DNA of 35,771 nt, taken from assembly GCA_017541665.1 (NCBI GenBank), contig JAFXYP010000084.1, positions 1 through 35,771 on the forward strand. The letters run 5' to 3'. The position numbers were made by a program, and so were the translations under genes. The notes under the pieces were generated by a model that had not been told where the DNA came from, ran no database searches, and worked only from the letters and a program-made list of their open reading frames with translations. Origin of the DNA: Lentisphaeria bacterium. Lineage in GTDB: Bacteria; Verrucomicrobiota; Lentisphaeria; Victivallales; UBA1829. Of the stretch, positions 7,934 to 16,268 are shown one piece after another. Each line of letters begins with the position of its first letter. Within the stretch, counting starts at the first letter, position 1.

Positions 7934-8172
7934 ACACGGGCGGGGATGGAAAAACGGATATGAGACGGAACGCGAGCGCGGCGGAGGATGGCGCGGCGCA
8001 TGAAAACGGGACCGTCGCAGGCTGTCCCGGAACCAAACCGGAAGAGGCGAAAGCCGTGTCCGAGCGGCCGGCGGCATTTCCCGCGGTGCGTCAGCGTGAC
8101 CGTTTCATGGCGGTCGATCGCCATCATGACCTCGCGCATCCTTTTTCCGAGATCCAGGGCACTTGCTTCCAT
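7934..8172 (-). pseudogene. Phd/YefM-type antitoxin, probably frameshifted
   Basis: An excellent ribosome-binding site (AAGGAGG, 5 bases before ATG) precedes 32 codons (8172 to 8077) reading like the DNA-binding N-terminus of a Phd/YefM antitoxin: ASALDLGKRMREV, then DRHETVTLTHRGK, the usual turn before a hydrophobic strand. Beyond GK the frame becomes Arg-rich, loses the family pattern and runs to 7810 inside the opposite glycosyltransferase gene. Skipping one base at the break gives a frame that stops at 7934, for a total near 80 codons, the normal antitoxin size. I therefore read it as a frameshifted or degraded gene. No toxin gene is next to it. An intact but divergent small protein of 120 residues is the alternative. 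Confidence 0.5.
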
Positions 8173-8233
8173 AGATGCCTCCTTTGAAGTGTTCACGGAT
8201 ACGATACACTTCCTCTGCGGAAAATGCCGGCGG

Positions 8234-8254
8234 AAACACGTTCTTTCCGTGTTT
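8234..8254. terminator. Hairpin after the binding-protein gene
   Basis: AAACACG and CGTGTTT pair over 7 bases, flanked further out by CCGG on both sides. It begins 15 bases beyond the binding-protein stop. No T-run follows on the minus strand (the plus side has TTTTA), so terminator activity for that gene is uncertain. Confidence 0.35.
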
Positions 8255-8268
8255 TATACCGGAAAATG

Positions 8269-10074
8269 TCAGTACGTCAGTTCCTTCATGGAGAACGGCT
8301 TGAAGGACTTGATCTTCCGTTCGCGCTCCGCGGGATCGACGGCGAGGTACTTCCAGCGGTTGAACGCGAAGTCGTGCGGCAGGTAGCCGGAGAGCCATTC
8401 GTGCGCCATGACGAAGCACATGGTGTGCGTCTCGAAGATCCAGGGGCATTCGCCCTGCAGGAACCGGATCATTTCGCGCGATTTCGAGGCGTAGGCGTCG
8501 GGATCGGAGATGGCGAGGAATTCGCGGTACATGGCGTCGTATTCCGCCGACTGGTAGTTCACGCGGTTGCAGCCGCCGGCGTTCTCGCCGTAGAAGAGCT
8601 GGAGGAAGTTCTCGGCGTCCGGGTAGTCGGCGGTCCAGGAGTAGCGGAAGAGCTGGATGCTGCCCGCGCGGAGCTTCTGCACGAAACGCGGCCAGGTGTT
8701 GAACTCCGGCTGGATCTCGATCCCGATCTCCGCCATGTCGTTCGCCATCAGCTCGGCGGTCTGCCGGTAGAAGGTGTCGCTGCCGGTCTGGTCGAACGTG
8801 ATCACGAGCGCGCGTCCGGTCTTCGGGTCGATGCCGCCCTTGTATCCGGCAAGCTCGAGTTCGCGTTTCGCAGCTTCGACGTCGCGGTGTCCGAGCTCGG
8901 GATTCGGCTCCGTGACGGCGCCCGGGATGCCCGGCGGCACGGGGCCGTACGCCGCGGAGAAACGGCTCCCGGAATGTTCGATGCGGCGTTCGCGGTCGAA
9001 CGCGAGCGTAATCGCGCGGCGGAGGTGCGGATTGCCGCCGAGGAGCGGATCGGTGAAGTTGAAGCCGATGTAGTTGGTCTCGAGCTGGGGGCGGGAGAGC
9101 AGGCGGATGCCGCGTCCGCGCAGCGCCGGTGACAGCTCCAGATCCTTGTTCACGACCGCCTCGAAGCACTCGCTGTCCGGCACGTACAGGTCCAGGCGGC
9201 CCTGCAGGAACATCAGCCACGAGGCGAGGGGCTGTTTCACGAGGTAGCAGGAGATGCGGTCGGCGGCGGGGAGCGTGCGCCCGTCGGACTCCGCGTGGTA
9301 GTCCTCGTAGCGCGCCATTTCGATGATGTAGTCCTTCTCCCAGCGGGTCAGGCGGAACGGCCCGGAGCCCTGCGGGCAGTCCGCGAAGGAGCCGCCGTAA
9401 TGCTCCAGTGCGCGGCGTGCGACGACGGCGGTGTACGGCAGGGCGAGCGCGTAGAGGAACCGCGGATCGGCTTTTTCCAAGTGGATTATGAGCGTGCGGT
9501 CGTCCCTGATCTCCAGGCCTTCGCACAAATCGTCGTAGGGCGACATGTCGCCTTCCTCCGCGGCTTCCGTGCGCTTCCGGAAGTCGTCCAGGCCGCGGAT
9601 GCGGTCGCGGACCAGCCAGAAGCCAGGCGAACGCAGCCGCGTGTCGGCGAGGCGCAGGATGGAGAACGCGACGTCGCGCGCGGTGACTTTCCGGGCGGCT
9701 TTATCTTCCCCCGCGAAGGCTTCGCCGTCCTGGAAGAAGAGGTCGTCGCGAAGCATGCAGGTGTAGGCGGTGCCGTCGGGCGAGACTTCCGGCATGGAGG
9801 TCAGCATGCACGGTTCGAGCAGGTATTCGCCCTCGGCGTAACGGTATTGCAGCAGGGTGTCGTAGAACGCGCCGCAGACGTACTGGCTGGCGGCGTCGGC
9901 GGCGAGCGCGGGGTCGAGCGTGTTGATCTGCTTGCCGAGGCTCATCGTCACGCGTTTGACCGTCGCGGGATCCTCCTCGGGGCCGCCGCAGGCGCACAGC
10001 GCCAGAAGCGCGGCTATGACGGGGCACAGCAGGGTCGCACAGAGAAAATGCCGCATGGAAAGATACACGTTCAT
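8269..10074 (-). CDS. Family 5 ABC-transporter substrate-binding lipoprotein (OppA/DppA type)
   Basis: A 601-residue lipoprotein with signal segment and lipobox LCAC (Cys near residue 29), then the family 5 solute-binding fold: INTLDPALAAD near the start, EVSPDGTAYTCMLRDDLFFQDG, the GSGPFRLTRWEKD block, NYIGFNFTDPLLGG...LRRAITLAFDRERR in the middle, and FRYSWTADYPDAENFLQLFY in the C-terminal lobe. Such proteins capture peptides (sometimes other small solutes) for an ABC importer. No permease or ATPase gene is present, so it serves a transporter encoded elsewhere. The start overlaps the recX stop by four bases (ATGA), which implies translational coupling with a functionally unrelated gene. GGAGGG lies 11 bases upstream of the ATG. 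Confidence 0.9.
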   Translation of the reverse strand: MNVYLSMRHFLCATLLCPVIAALLALCACGGPEEDPATVKRVTMSLGKQINTLDPALAADAASQYVCGAFYDTLLQYRYAEGEYLLEPCMLTSMPEVSPDGTAYTCMLRDDLFFQDGEAFAGEDKAARKVTARDVAFSILRLADTRLRSPGFWLVRDRIRGLDDFRKRTEAAEEGDMSPYDDLCEGLEIRDDRTLIIHLEKADPRFLYALALPYTAVVARRALEHYGGSFADCPQGSGPFRLTRWEKDYIIEMARYEDYHAESDGRTLPAADRISCYLVKQPLASWLMFLQGRLDLYVPDSECFEAVVNKDLELSPALRGRGIRLLSRPQLETNYIGFNFTDPLLGGNPHLRRAITLAFDRERRIEHSGSRFSAAYGPVPPGIPGAVTEPNPELGHRDVEAAKRELELAGYKGGIDPKTGRALVITFDQTGSDTFYRQTAELMANDMAEIGIEIQPEFNTWPRFVQKLRAGSIQLFRYSWTADYPDAENFLQLFYGENAGGCNRVNYQSAEYDAMYREFLAISDPDAYASKSREMIRFLQGECPWIFETHTMCFVMAHEWLSGYLPHDFAFNRWKYLAVDPAERERKIKSFKPFSMKELTY

Positions 10075-10607
10075 TCCTCGTCAGACCCTCCTCCCTCTTC
10101 GCGCATCCAGCGGTCCGCCGCCCCGATCGCGTCCTCGTAGGAGAATCCGCGCCCCACAAGACATCGTACGGCCTTCGCCTTGCGTTTGTGCGCATCGGGT
10201 TCGCGGCGGAACTGCGCGGCCTTGCGGTGAAGCACGGCGAACGCATTGTCGCCGTCGTCAGACTGGTTGGAAGCTGAACTGATTTCGAACTCAGCGGGCG
10301 CATCCTCCTCTTCCTTCCCGTTCAGGACCTGTTCGATGATCTCGTTCGGGATGCCGCGTTTGCGGAGCGCGATGCGGATGCGCGCCGGGCCGTATCCGCG
10401 CGAACGGTAGGACCTCGCGACGTCCTCGGCGAGGAAGTCGTCGTGAAGCGCGCCCATGCGCTTGACCGCGAGGACGGCTCCGTCGATCTCGGCCGGCGAA
10501 AAAAGCTTTTTCGCACCGAGTTTCGTGCGCAGTTCGGCGGTGGAAACGAGGCGTCTGGCGAGGATCTCCACTGCGGCGACGAGGGCGGTTTTCTTTTCGG
10601 GAGGCAT
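10071..10607 (-). CDS. recX: RecX regulator of RecA
   Basis: A 178-residue all-helical protein with RecX-type tandem three-helix repeats: an N-terminal block with LARRLVSTAELRTKLGAKKLFS, a second with LAEDVARSYRSRGYGPARIRIALRKRGI, and a C-terminal one with GRGFSYEDAIGAAD. RecX binds RecA filaments and usually inhibits strand exchange. An acidic, low-complexity insert of about 30 residues (EEEDAPAEFEISSASNQSDD) separates repeats 2 and 3. No recA is visible here. The gene is first in a two-gene unit with the binding-protein gene. Confidence 0.9.
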   Translation of the reverse strand: MPPEKKTALVAAVEILARRLVSTAELRTKLGAKKLFSPAEIDGAVLAVKRMGALHDDFLAEDVARSYRSRGYGPARIRIALRKRGIPNEIIEQVLNGKEEEDAPAEFEISSASNQSDDGDNAFAVLHRKAAQFRREPDAHKRKAKAVRCLVGRGFSYEDAIGAADRWMREEGGGSDEE

Positions 10608-10650
10608 GGCGGACCGGGTTCTTTCTCTGTTCTGCGTTGGTTCAGGGAAA

Positions 10651-10679
10651 AAGATACACCGGGATCATGCGAAAATCAA
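10651..10679 (-). promoter_or_regulatory. Predicted recX promoter
   Basis: On the minus strand TTGATT (10674-10679) and TATCTT (10651-10656) have a 17-base spacer ending in GGTG. The -35 box overlaps the mtaB stop codon, so recX has its own promoter inside the mtaB-recX junction. It resembles the budA and lemA promoters. Confidence 0.6.
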
Positions 10680-12001
10680 CCCGGTTCGTTGAGAATTTCG
10701 GCGAAAAGCGCGCCGACGGGGAGGAACCGCAGGAACTTTACGCGGAGCAGCTTGCGGGAGATGTCCGACTCGCTGCTGACGATGGTGCGGACGTAGTTGC
10801 CGGACCAGCCGTCCCAGAGTTCCTTCTTGTTGCAGTTGGTCTCGACGAGGACCGCGCCGGTGGCGCCGACGAGGCTCTTCGCGAAGTTCTGCGCGCATTC
10901 CTCCTTCAGCGCCTTGAGCTGTTCGATGCGCTCGGTTACCACGGTCTTCTGCACCTTGTCCGGCATATCGGCCGCCGGGGTGCCGGAGCGCGGCGAGTAG
11001 GGGAAGACATGGATGTTCGCGAAGTCCATTTTGCGGAGGAATTCGAGCGATTCGGCGAAATCGGCGTCGGTCTCGCCGGGGAACCCGACGATGATGTCGG
11101 TGCCGAGGTGAAGCTGCGGGATCGCCGCGCGGGCGTATGCCGCGTACTCGGCGAATTTCGCGGTGTCGCAGTGGCGGTTCATGGCGGCCAGGATCCTGTC
11201 GCTGCCGCTCTGGAGGGGCAGATGCAGGAATTCGCAGACCTTGTCCGCGTTGCGCTTCATGGCGTCGACGATGGGGAAGATCTCGTCGCACGGTTCGGTG
11301 GAGCTCAGGCGGATGCGGAAATCGCCGGGGACTTCGCACAGGCGGTCGATGAGCTCCGGCATGCCGACTTTGCCCGCCTTGTAGTGGCACGTGTTGACGC
11401 CGGTCAGCACGATCTCGTGGAAGCCGTCGGCGACGGCCTTCTTGAACTCGGCGGTGATCTCCTTCAGGTCGCGGGAACGCTCCGGGCCCCGCGCGGCGGG
11501 CACGATGCAGTACGAGCAATGGTTGTTGCACCCCTCCTGCACCTTGATGAACGCGCGGGAGCGGAACGGGAAGACGCCCTGCGCCTGTTCGGCGAAGATG
11601 CCCTTCGCGAGCTTCGGGGCGGCGGGCGCGTCGCGTTTTTCCAGCAGCGCGAGGTACTGGGGCAGGATGGTCTCGATTTCCTTCTTCTGCTCGTTGGTGA
11701 GCACGAGGTCGATGTCCTGGTTCTGTTCGAGCTCGTCTCTGCTTACGTCCGCGGCGCAGCCGGTAAAGACGATGAACGACTGCGGGTTTTCCGCCCGGAT
11801 GGAGCGGAGCGCCTGCTTGCTTTTCTTATAGGCGGTTTCGGTGACGGTGCAGGAGTTGACGAGGATGAGGTTCGGACTGCTGGAAGCGTCCGGGGAAACG
11901 ATCTGGAATCCGAGGCGGATCAGTCTGTCGTTCAGAAGTGCGCTGTCGGCCTGGTTGAGCCGGCAGCCGAGTGTTATGACCGCTGCTGTGATCGGTTTCA
12001 T
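10676..12001 (-). CDS. mtaB: tRNA t6A37 methylthiotransferase MtaB
   Basis: A 441-residue radical SAM enzyme that turns t6A37 of tRNA into ms2t6A37. The N-terminal methylthiotransferase domain has its three cluster cysteines at about C13 (LGCRLN), C51 (NSCTVT) and C82 (TGCAAD). The radical SAM CxxxCxxC is at C158, C162 and C165 (EGCNNHCSYC), followed by the RGPERSR block. The LGCRLN signature and the length favour MtaB over MiaB and RimO. A C-terminal TRAM domain is present but short. It ends at the recX promoter. No strong ribosome-binding site is visible before the ATG. Confidence 0.92.
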   Translation of the reverse strand: MKPITAAVITLGCRLNQADSALLNDRLIRLGFQIVSPDASSSPNLILVNSCTVTETAYKKSKQALRSIRAENPQSFIVFTGCAADVSRDELEQNQDIDLVLTNEQKKEIETILPQYLALLEKRDAPAAPKLAKGIFAEQAQGVFPFRSRAFIKVQEGCNNHCSYCIVPAARGPERSRDLKEITAEFKKAVADGFHEIVLTGVNTCHYKAGKVGMPELIDRLCEVPGDFRIRLSSTEPCDEIFPIVDAMKRNADKVCEFLHLPLQSGSDRILAAMNRHCDTAKFAEYAAYARAAIPQLHLGTDIIVGFPGETDADFAESLEFLRKMDFANIHVFPYSPRSGTPAADMPDKVQKTVVTERIEQLKALKEECAQNFAKSLVGATGAVLVETNCNKKELWDGWSGNYVRTIVSSESDISRKLLRVKFLRFLPVGALFAEILNEPG

Positions 12002-12029
12002 GTTCTGTCGGGATAATGTGATTGGAATA

Positions 12030-12063
12030 GAATAAAACGACCCTGCCGGGGATGCGCCCCGGC
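12030..12063 (-). terminator. Terminator after proA
   Basis: GCCGGGG (12057-12063 on the minus strand) pairs with CCCCGGC (12045-12051) over a 5-base loop; after 7 bases comes TTTTATTC. It lies between the proA stop and the mtaB start. Confidence 0.55.
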
Positions 12064-12090
12064 GGATTGAGCCGTGTGTGCCGGTACGGA

Positions 12091-13377
12091 TCAGGAGCGG
12101 ATCTGTCCCGTCCCGTAGATCTTGTACTTGTAGGAAGTGAGCTCGGGCAGCCCCATCGGGCCGCGCGCATGGAACTTGTCCGTGCTGATGCCCATCTCCG
12201 CGCCCATGCCGAATTCGCCGCCGTCGGTGAAGCGCGTTGAGGCGTTCCAGTACACGGCCGCCGAATCGACATTGTCGAGGAAGAAGTTCGCGTTCGCTTC
12301 GTCGGTCGAGAGGATGCTGTCGCTGTGGCCGGAACCATAGCGGTTGATGTGGTCGACCGCCTCCTTCACGCCGGGGACGATGCCGACCGTGACGTCAAGC
12401 GAACCGTATTCCTTCGGCCAGTCCTCCTCGGTGGCAGGGACGACCGCGACCGGGGCGGCGAGCTTCGCGAAGGCCTCGTCGCCGTGCATGGTCACGCCGA
12501 GCTGCGCGAGCCTTGCGGCGAGCTTCGGGGCGAATTCCGGCGCGATCGAGGAGTCGATGAGGATGGTCTCCAGCGCGTTGCAGACGCTCGGGCGCTGGCA
12601 CTTTGCGTTTTCGATGACGACGAGCGCCTGGTCCTGGTCGCATGCATGGTCCACGAAGATATGGCACACGCCCTTGTAATGCTTGAGGACGGGCATCGTG
12701 GCCTGTTCCACCACGGCGCGGATCAGGCGCTCGCCGCCGCGCGGGATGACCAGGTTGATGCAGTCGTTCATCTTCAGCATGGCGGAGACGGCGGCGTGGC
12801 CCTTGAACGGCACGAGCTGAAGCGCGCCTTCGGGCATGCCCGCGGCCACTCCGGCGTCGGAGATGCATTTTGCGAGCGCTGTGTTCGAGCGGAACGCTTC
12901 TTTGCCGCCGCGGAGGATGACCGCGTTGCCGGACTTGATGCAGAGGCCGGCGGCGTCGACCGTCACGTTCGGGCGGGACTCGTAGATGATCGCGATGACG
13001 CCGATCGGCACGGAGACCTTGTCGATGCGGAGGCCGTTCGGGCGCGTGACGCTGGAGAGGATGCGGCCGACCGGATCGTCGAGCCCGGCTACATGGCGCA
13101 GGGCGTCCGCCACGTCCTTGACGCGTTTCGGCGTCAGCGTGAGGCGTTCGAGTTTCGGCGCGTCCAGGCCGTTCTGTCTGGCTTCTTCCAGGTCTTCGGC
13201 GTTGGCGGCCAGAATGACATCCGTATCGCGTTCGAGCGCGTCGGCCATCGCCAGCAGCCAGCGTGTGCGGCTGGCGGAATCGGCGACGGCGAGCGCACGG
13301 GAGGCGCGGAGGGCGCGGAGCCCGAGTTCGTGCATCGCTTCCCGCATGTCGGCTTCGTTGTTTGTTTCGCAGATCAT
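12091..13377 (-). CDS. proA: Gamma-glutamyl phosphate reductase
   Basis: About 428 residues. ProA reduces gamma-glutamyl phosphate to glutamate semialdehyde with NADPH in proline synthesis. Seen are the family blocks VPIGVIAIIYESRPNVTVD, ILRGGKEAFRSN, VIPRGGERLI, the catalytic cysteine region KCQRPSVCNALET, and FTDGGEFGMGAEMGISTDK with RGPMGLPELTSYKY at the end. I chose the ATG at 13377 (MICETNN) because it has CAGGG upstream; an earlier in-frame ATG at 13419 would add 14 low-complexity residues without a clear binding site. proB is not in the window. The gene has a leader of about 100 bases with a GC-rich hairpin. Confidence 0.92.
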   Translation of the reverse strand: MICETNNEADMREAMHELGLRALRASRALAVADSASRTRWLLAMADALERDTDVILAANAEDLEEARQNGLDAPKLERLTLTPKRVKDVADALRHVAGLDDPVGRILSSVTRPNGLRIDKVSVPIGVIAIIYESRPNVTVDAAGLCIKSGNAVILRGGKEAFRSNTALAKCISDAGVAAGMPEGALQLVPFKGHAAVSAMLKMNDCINLVIPRGGERLIRAVVEQATMPVLKHYKGVCHIFVDHACDQDQALVVIENAKCQRPSVCNALETILIDSSIAPEFAPKLAARLAQLGVTMHGDEAFAKLAAPVAVVPATEEDWPKEYGSLDVTVGIVPGVKEAVDHINRYGSGHSDSILSTDEANANFFLDNVDSAAVYWNASTRFTDGGEFGMGAEMGISTDKFHARGPMGLPELTSYKYKIYGTGQIRS

Positions 13378-13437
13378 CTGATGATTACCCTGAATTGATT
13401 CGCCGGGGGGCGGCGTCATGCGCTTTCCCGGCGCGGC

Positions 13438-13456
13438 GGCTCCGCGGAACGGAGCC
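13438..13456 (-). promoter_or_regulatory. Hairpin in the proA leader
   Basis: GGCTCCG and CGGAGCC pair perfectly over 5 bases, within the stretch between the predicted proA promoter and start. No T-run follows, so it could be a leader structure or a weak 3' end structure of asnB. Confidence 0.4.
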
Positions 13457-13480
13457 CCGTGTTGAAAGATTGTGCATAAT

Positions 13481-13508
13481 AAGATACTTATCCTTGACGG
13501 ATTTGCAA
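13481..13508 (-). promoter_or_regulatory. Predicted proA promoter
   Basis: TTGCAA (13503-13508) and TATCTT (13481-13486) on the minus strand with a 16-base spacer, in an AT-rich patch 10 bases after the asnB stop. Confidence 0.45.
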
Positions 13509-13517
13509 ATCAAAACC

Positions 13518-15383
13518 TTAAAAAATATGGGTTTTTCCCTGAAACGACAGCATCAGCAGGGAAAACAGCAGGTAGGAGTGGTCCTTCCCGCCGTCCTGAT
13601 GTTCGTCGATCAGGCGTTCCACGGCGGCACGGTCGAACATCTCCCACTGCTTCGGAAGTTCGTCCAGCAGGGCGGTGCGCAGGCGGTCGCGCCAGATGGT
13701 GCGGAACCATGCCGCGACCGGCACCCCGAACCCGCGCTTGCGGCGTGCGGCGAGTCCCGGCGGAAGCTCCTTCGCGAACGCGTCGCCGAGGATGCGTTTC
13801 CTGCGGCCGTCAAGGATTTTGAATGAGACGGGGAGCGCTCGTGCGAAATTGGAGACTTCGGGGTCCAGGAAGGGATTCCGCACCTCGAGCGAGGCGGCCA
13901 TGGAGCAGACGTCGACCTTCGTCAGTACGTCGCCGGGCAGGTAGCGGCTCAGGTCGTCCTCCATCAGCGACGCCACGAGCTCGGCGGCCTCGGGAAGCGA
14001 GCGTGTTGCGTTCAAGTACGGCCGGAGATCCGGCGCAATCGCGCCGATGGCATCCGCGGCGAAATGCGTCATCAGGGCGTCGTAGCGTGCGCCCGTGCCG
14101 GGGACCGCACCGAGCCGCAGGAACCGTTTCAGCCGTCCGGCCCGGCTCCGTTCGCCCGAATCGGACAGGCACGCCGCTGCGGCGTTCCAGAGGAATCCGG
14201 GCGTGAAATTCCGCAGGTTTTGAAGCGCGTGCATTGCGCGGTAGCGTTCGTACCCGCCGAACAGCTCGTCCGCGCCGTCCCCGCTCAGCGCCACCGTTAC
14301 GTGTTCGCGGGCGAACTCCGCCAGGAAGTACGACGGCAGCATGGAGGCGTCCGCATAGGGTTCCCCGAACTCGGCGGCGAGCTTCGGCAGCAGATCGAAA
14401 TCCTCCGGGCGGACCGTCTTGACATGATGATGCAGGCCGTGCGGGGCCTGCGCCGCGAGGTGTTCCGCCGTGGCCTTGCAGTCGGCGCTTTCATCGTAGC
14501 GGGGATCGTCGAACCCGATGGAGAAGCATTCCAGCGGAGCGGTCGAATGCTTTGCGGCGAGGGCGGCCACGATGGCGGAGTCCAGCCCGCCGGACAGGAA
14601 GACGCCCAGCGGCACATCGGCGACCAGGCGGCGTTTCACGGCCTCCGAAAGCAATTCGCGCACAGTTGCGCAGGCGTTTTCATAAGAGATATTTGTCGGT
14701 TCGATTCGAACTTGCGCGCCCCAGTCGATCTCGCGGACCGCGCCGGTTCCCAGCCGGAACTCGACCGCAGTCCCCGGACGGAGTTTCTTTACGTCCTCGC
14801 GGATGGTGTCCGGCGCGGGGATGTACTGGAACGCCAGGTAGTCGGCGAGCGCCTGAAGCGAGATCGCGTCCGGACAACTCGGACAGAGCGTAAGCGTCCC
14901 GAACCTGCTGGCGAAGGCGAACTCCCCGGTCGGGAGATGGAAATAAAACAGCGGCTTTACGCCGTGGTAGTCGCGTGCCAGCAGGACCGAATTTTCCGCC
15001 GCGTCGTAGAACGCGAACGCGAAGAATCCATTGAGGCGAGGAAGGCATTTTTCCCCCTCGCGGATCAGGAGTTTCAGCAGGACCTCGGTGTCGGATTTCG
15101 TTTGGAAGGCCTCACCCGCCTGCTCCAGTTTATGCCGGAGTTCGCGGAAGTTGAAGATCTCGCCGTTGAAAACGAGCGTGTACCGGCCGTTCCCGCCGTG
15201 CATGGGCTGGGCACCGCCGTCAAGGTCGATCACGGACAGGCGGGTGTGAGCGAGCCCGAACGCACCGTCCACATAAATGCCATGTGCATCCGGGCCCCGC
15301 TGGCGCATCGTGCCGCAGAGCCTTTGCAGGAACGCCTCGTCGGGGGGCGTCCGCGGGTTGAAGCATCCGGCGATCCCGCACAT
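13518..15383 (-). CDS. asnB: Glutamine-hydrolysing asparagine synthase
   Basis: A 621-residue AsnB-type enzyme. The class II glutaminase domain begins at the processed nucleophile Cys2 (MCGIAGCFN) and has RLSVIDL and NGEIFNFRELR. The synthase domain carries the ATP pyrophosphatase loop LSGGLDSAIVAAL (about 255-267), LSGDGADELFGGYERYR and CSMAASLEVRNPFLD. It amidates aspartate with glutamine nitrogen and ATP; homologues of the same layout also amidate surface glycan or exosortase-system substrates. It starts three bases after the GSCFA gene stop, so both are surely one transcript. The pairing with a GSCFA protein leaves a role in surface polymer modification open. Classic asparagine synthesis remains the default. 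Confidence 0.9.
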   Translation of the reverse strand: MCGIAGCFNPRTPPDEAFLQRLCGTMRQRGPDAHGIYVDGAFGLAHTRLSVIDLDGGAQPMHGGNGRYTLVFNGEIFNFRELRHKLEQAGEAFQTKSDTEVLLKLLIREGEKCLPRLNGFFAFAFYDAAENSVLLARDYHGVKPLFYFHLPTGEFAFASRFGTLTLCPSCPDAISLQALADYLAFQYIPAPDTIREDVKKLRPGTAVEFRLGTGAVREIDWGAQVRIEPTNISYENACATVRELLSEAVKRRLVADVPLGVFLSGGLDSAIVAALAAKHSTAPLECFSIGFDDPRYDESADCKATAEHLAAQAPHGLHHHVKTVRPEDFDLLPKLAAEFGEPYADASMLPSYFLAEFAREHVTVALSGDGADELFGGYERYRAMHALQNLRNFTPGFLWNAAAACLSDSGERSRAGRLKRFLRLGAVPGTGARYDALMTHFAADAIGAIAPDLRPYLNATRSLPEAAELVASLMEDDLSRYLPGDVLTKVDVCSMAASLEVRNPFLDPEVSNFARALPVSFKILDGRRKRILGDAFAKELPPGLAARRKRGFGVPVAAWFRTIWRDRLRTALLDELPKQWEMFDRAAVERLIDEHQDGGKDHSYLLFSLLMLSFQGKTHIF

Positions 15384-15386
15384 AAG

Positions 15387-16268
15387 TCATTCCCCCCGTC
15401 CGGTGATCGGGATGTGCCGGGACTGCCGCCGGCGGAGTTCCGCTGCCTCGTAGTCGGCCTTTGCCCGCGGAATGAAGCACGTGTCAAGGAAACGTTCCAG
15501 AATGATCTTCCGTGCGAGCTCCGATGGGTGGAGCATGTCCTCGGCGTAGAAGCGGTAGTCGCGCAGTTCGTCGTTCAGAATCTCGAACGCGGGAAAATAC
15601 GCGCATCCGTCAACCTTGGCGCAGACGTCCGCGGCGGCCGCCCGCAGCCTCGCCTTCGAGAGCGAGTTCGTGGTCAGGTCGCCGGGGTTGTGCCGTACGG
15701 GCGAGAGCGTGATGATGATCGGGCACCTGGCGTTGTACGAACGGATGATCTCGCAGGCGTTCCGCATGGCGGCGCGGCAGGTGTCGTAGGAGAGCACGGA
15801 CTGCTCGAACTCGTTTCCCGGCGCCTTGTGGCAGTTCGCGACCACGAGGCGTTCCGGCATGTGTTTGTAGACGACCGCGGTCGACACGGTCATGAGGAAG
15901 AAATCGGCTTTTTTGAGCGTGCGGCGGAACCGTTTGGCGGACTCGTTGGCATTGGCGGCGCCCTCGGCCGCGCTTGCGGCGGAGAACGACCCGTGATGTC
16001 GCCAGGAATGCCACATGCCGTTCAGCTCGAAGAAATCGCTTTCCGTGTAGCCGCATTCCAGCCGCTGCAGGGCATCGTTGATGGAGTAGGGATTGTACAG
16101 GATTCCGTTCGGGTTGATCATTCCCTTCATGCCGCTGTCGAGCAGAGTCGCCGCGATGTCCTGCGCGAAGCACGAACCGATGGCGGCGAGGGTGCCCTGC
16201 GCCCGGATCTTTGGGAACGGGAAGGTGCAGTTGACCGGGGTGTACGGGATGGAGCCGGTTGAATTCAT
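15387..16268 (-). CDS. GSCFA domain protein (SGNH-like hydrolase fold)
   Basis: A 293-residue protein with the name-giving motif IGSCFAQDIA near residues 31-40, where the Ser of GSCF would be the nucleophile of an SGNH-type esterase. Other family blocks are NPNGILYNPYSI, FFLMTVSTAVVY, ITLSPVRHN, and YFPAFEILNDELRDYRFYAEDMLHPSE, where the Asp/His pair of D-x-x-H type (DMLHPS) would complete the triad. No signal peptide is seen. GSCFA proteins are thought to act on carbohydrate or lipid esters, but no substrate is established to my knowledge. The ATG overlaps the recD2 stop by four bases, and asnB follows after three. Confidence 0.85.
   Translation of the reverse strand: MNSTGSIPYTPVNCTFPFPKIRAQGTLAAIGSCFAQDIAATLLDSGMKGMINPNGILYNPYSINDALQRLECGYTESDFFELNGMWHSWRHHGSFSAASAAEGAANANESAKRFRRTLKKADFFLMTVSTAVVYKHMPERLVVANCHKAPGNEFEQSVLSYDTCRAAMRNACEIIRSYNARCPIIITLSPVRHNPGDLTTNSLSKARLRAAAADVCAKVDGCAYFPAFEILNDELRDYRFYAEDMLHPSELARKIILERFLDTCFIPRAKADYEAAELRRRQSRHIPITGRGE

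Larger units (their letters stand above)
7926..8268. other. Convergent gap holding a broken antitoxin gene
   Basis: Between the ends of the GT4-like gene (plus) and the binding-protein gene (minus) the only coding signal is the Phd-like fragment on the minus strand. A 7-bp hairpin (8234-8240 with 8248-8254) lies just after the binding-protein stop. The rest shows nothing recognisable. Confidence 0.6.
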
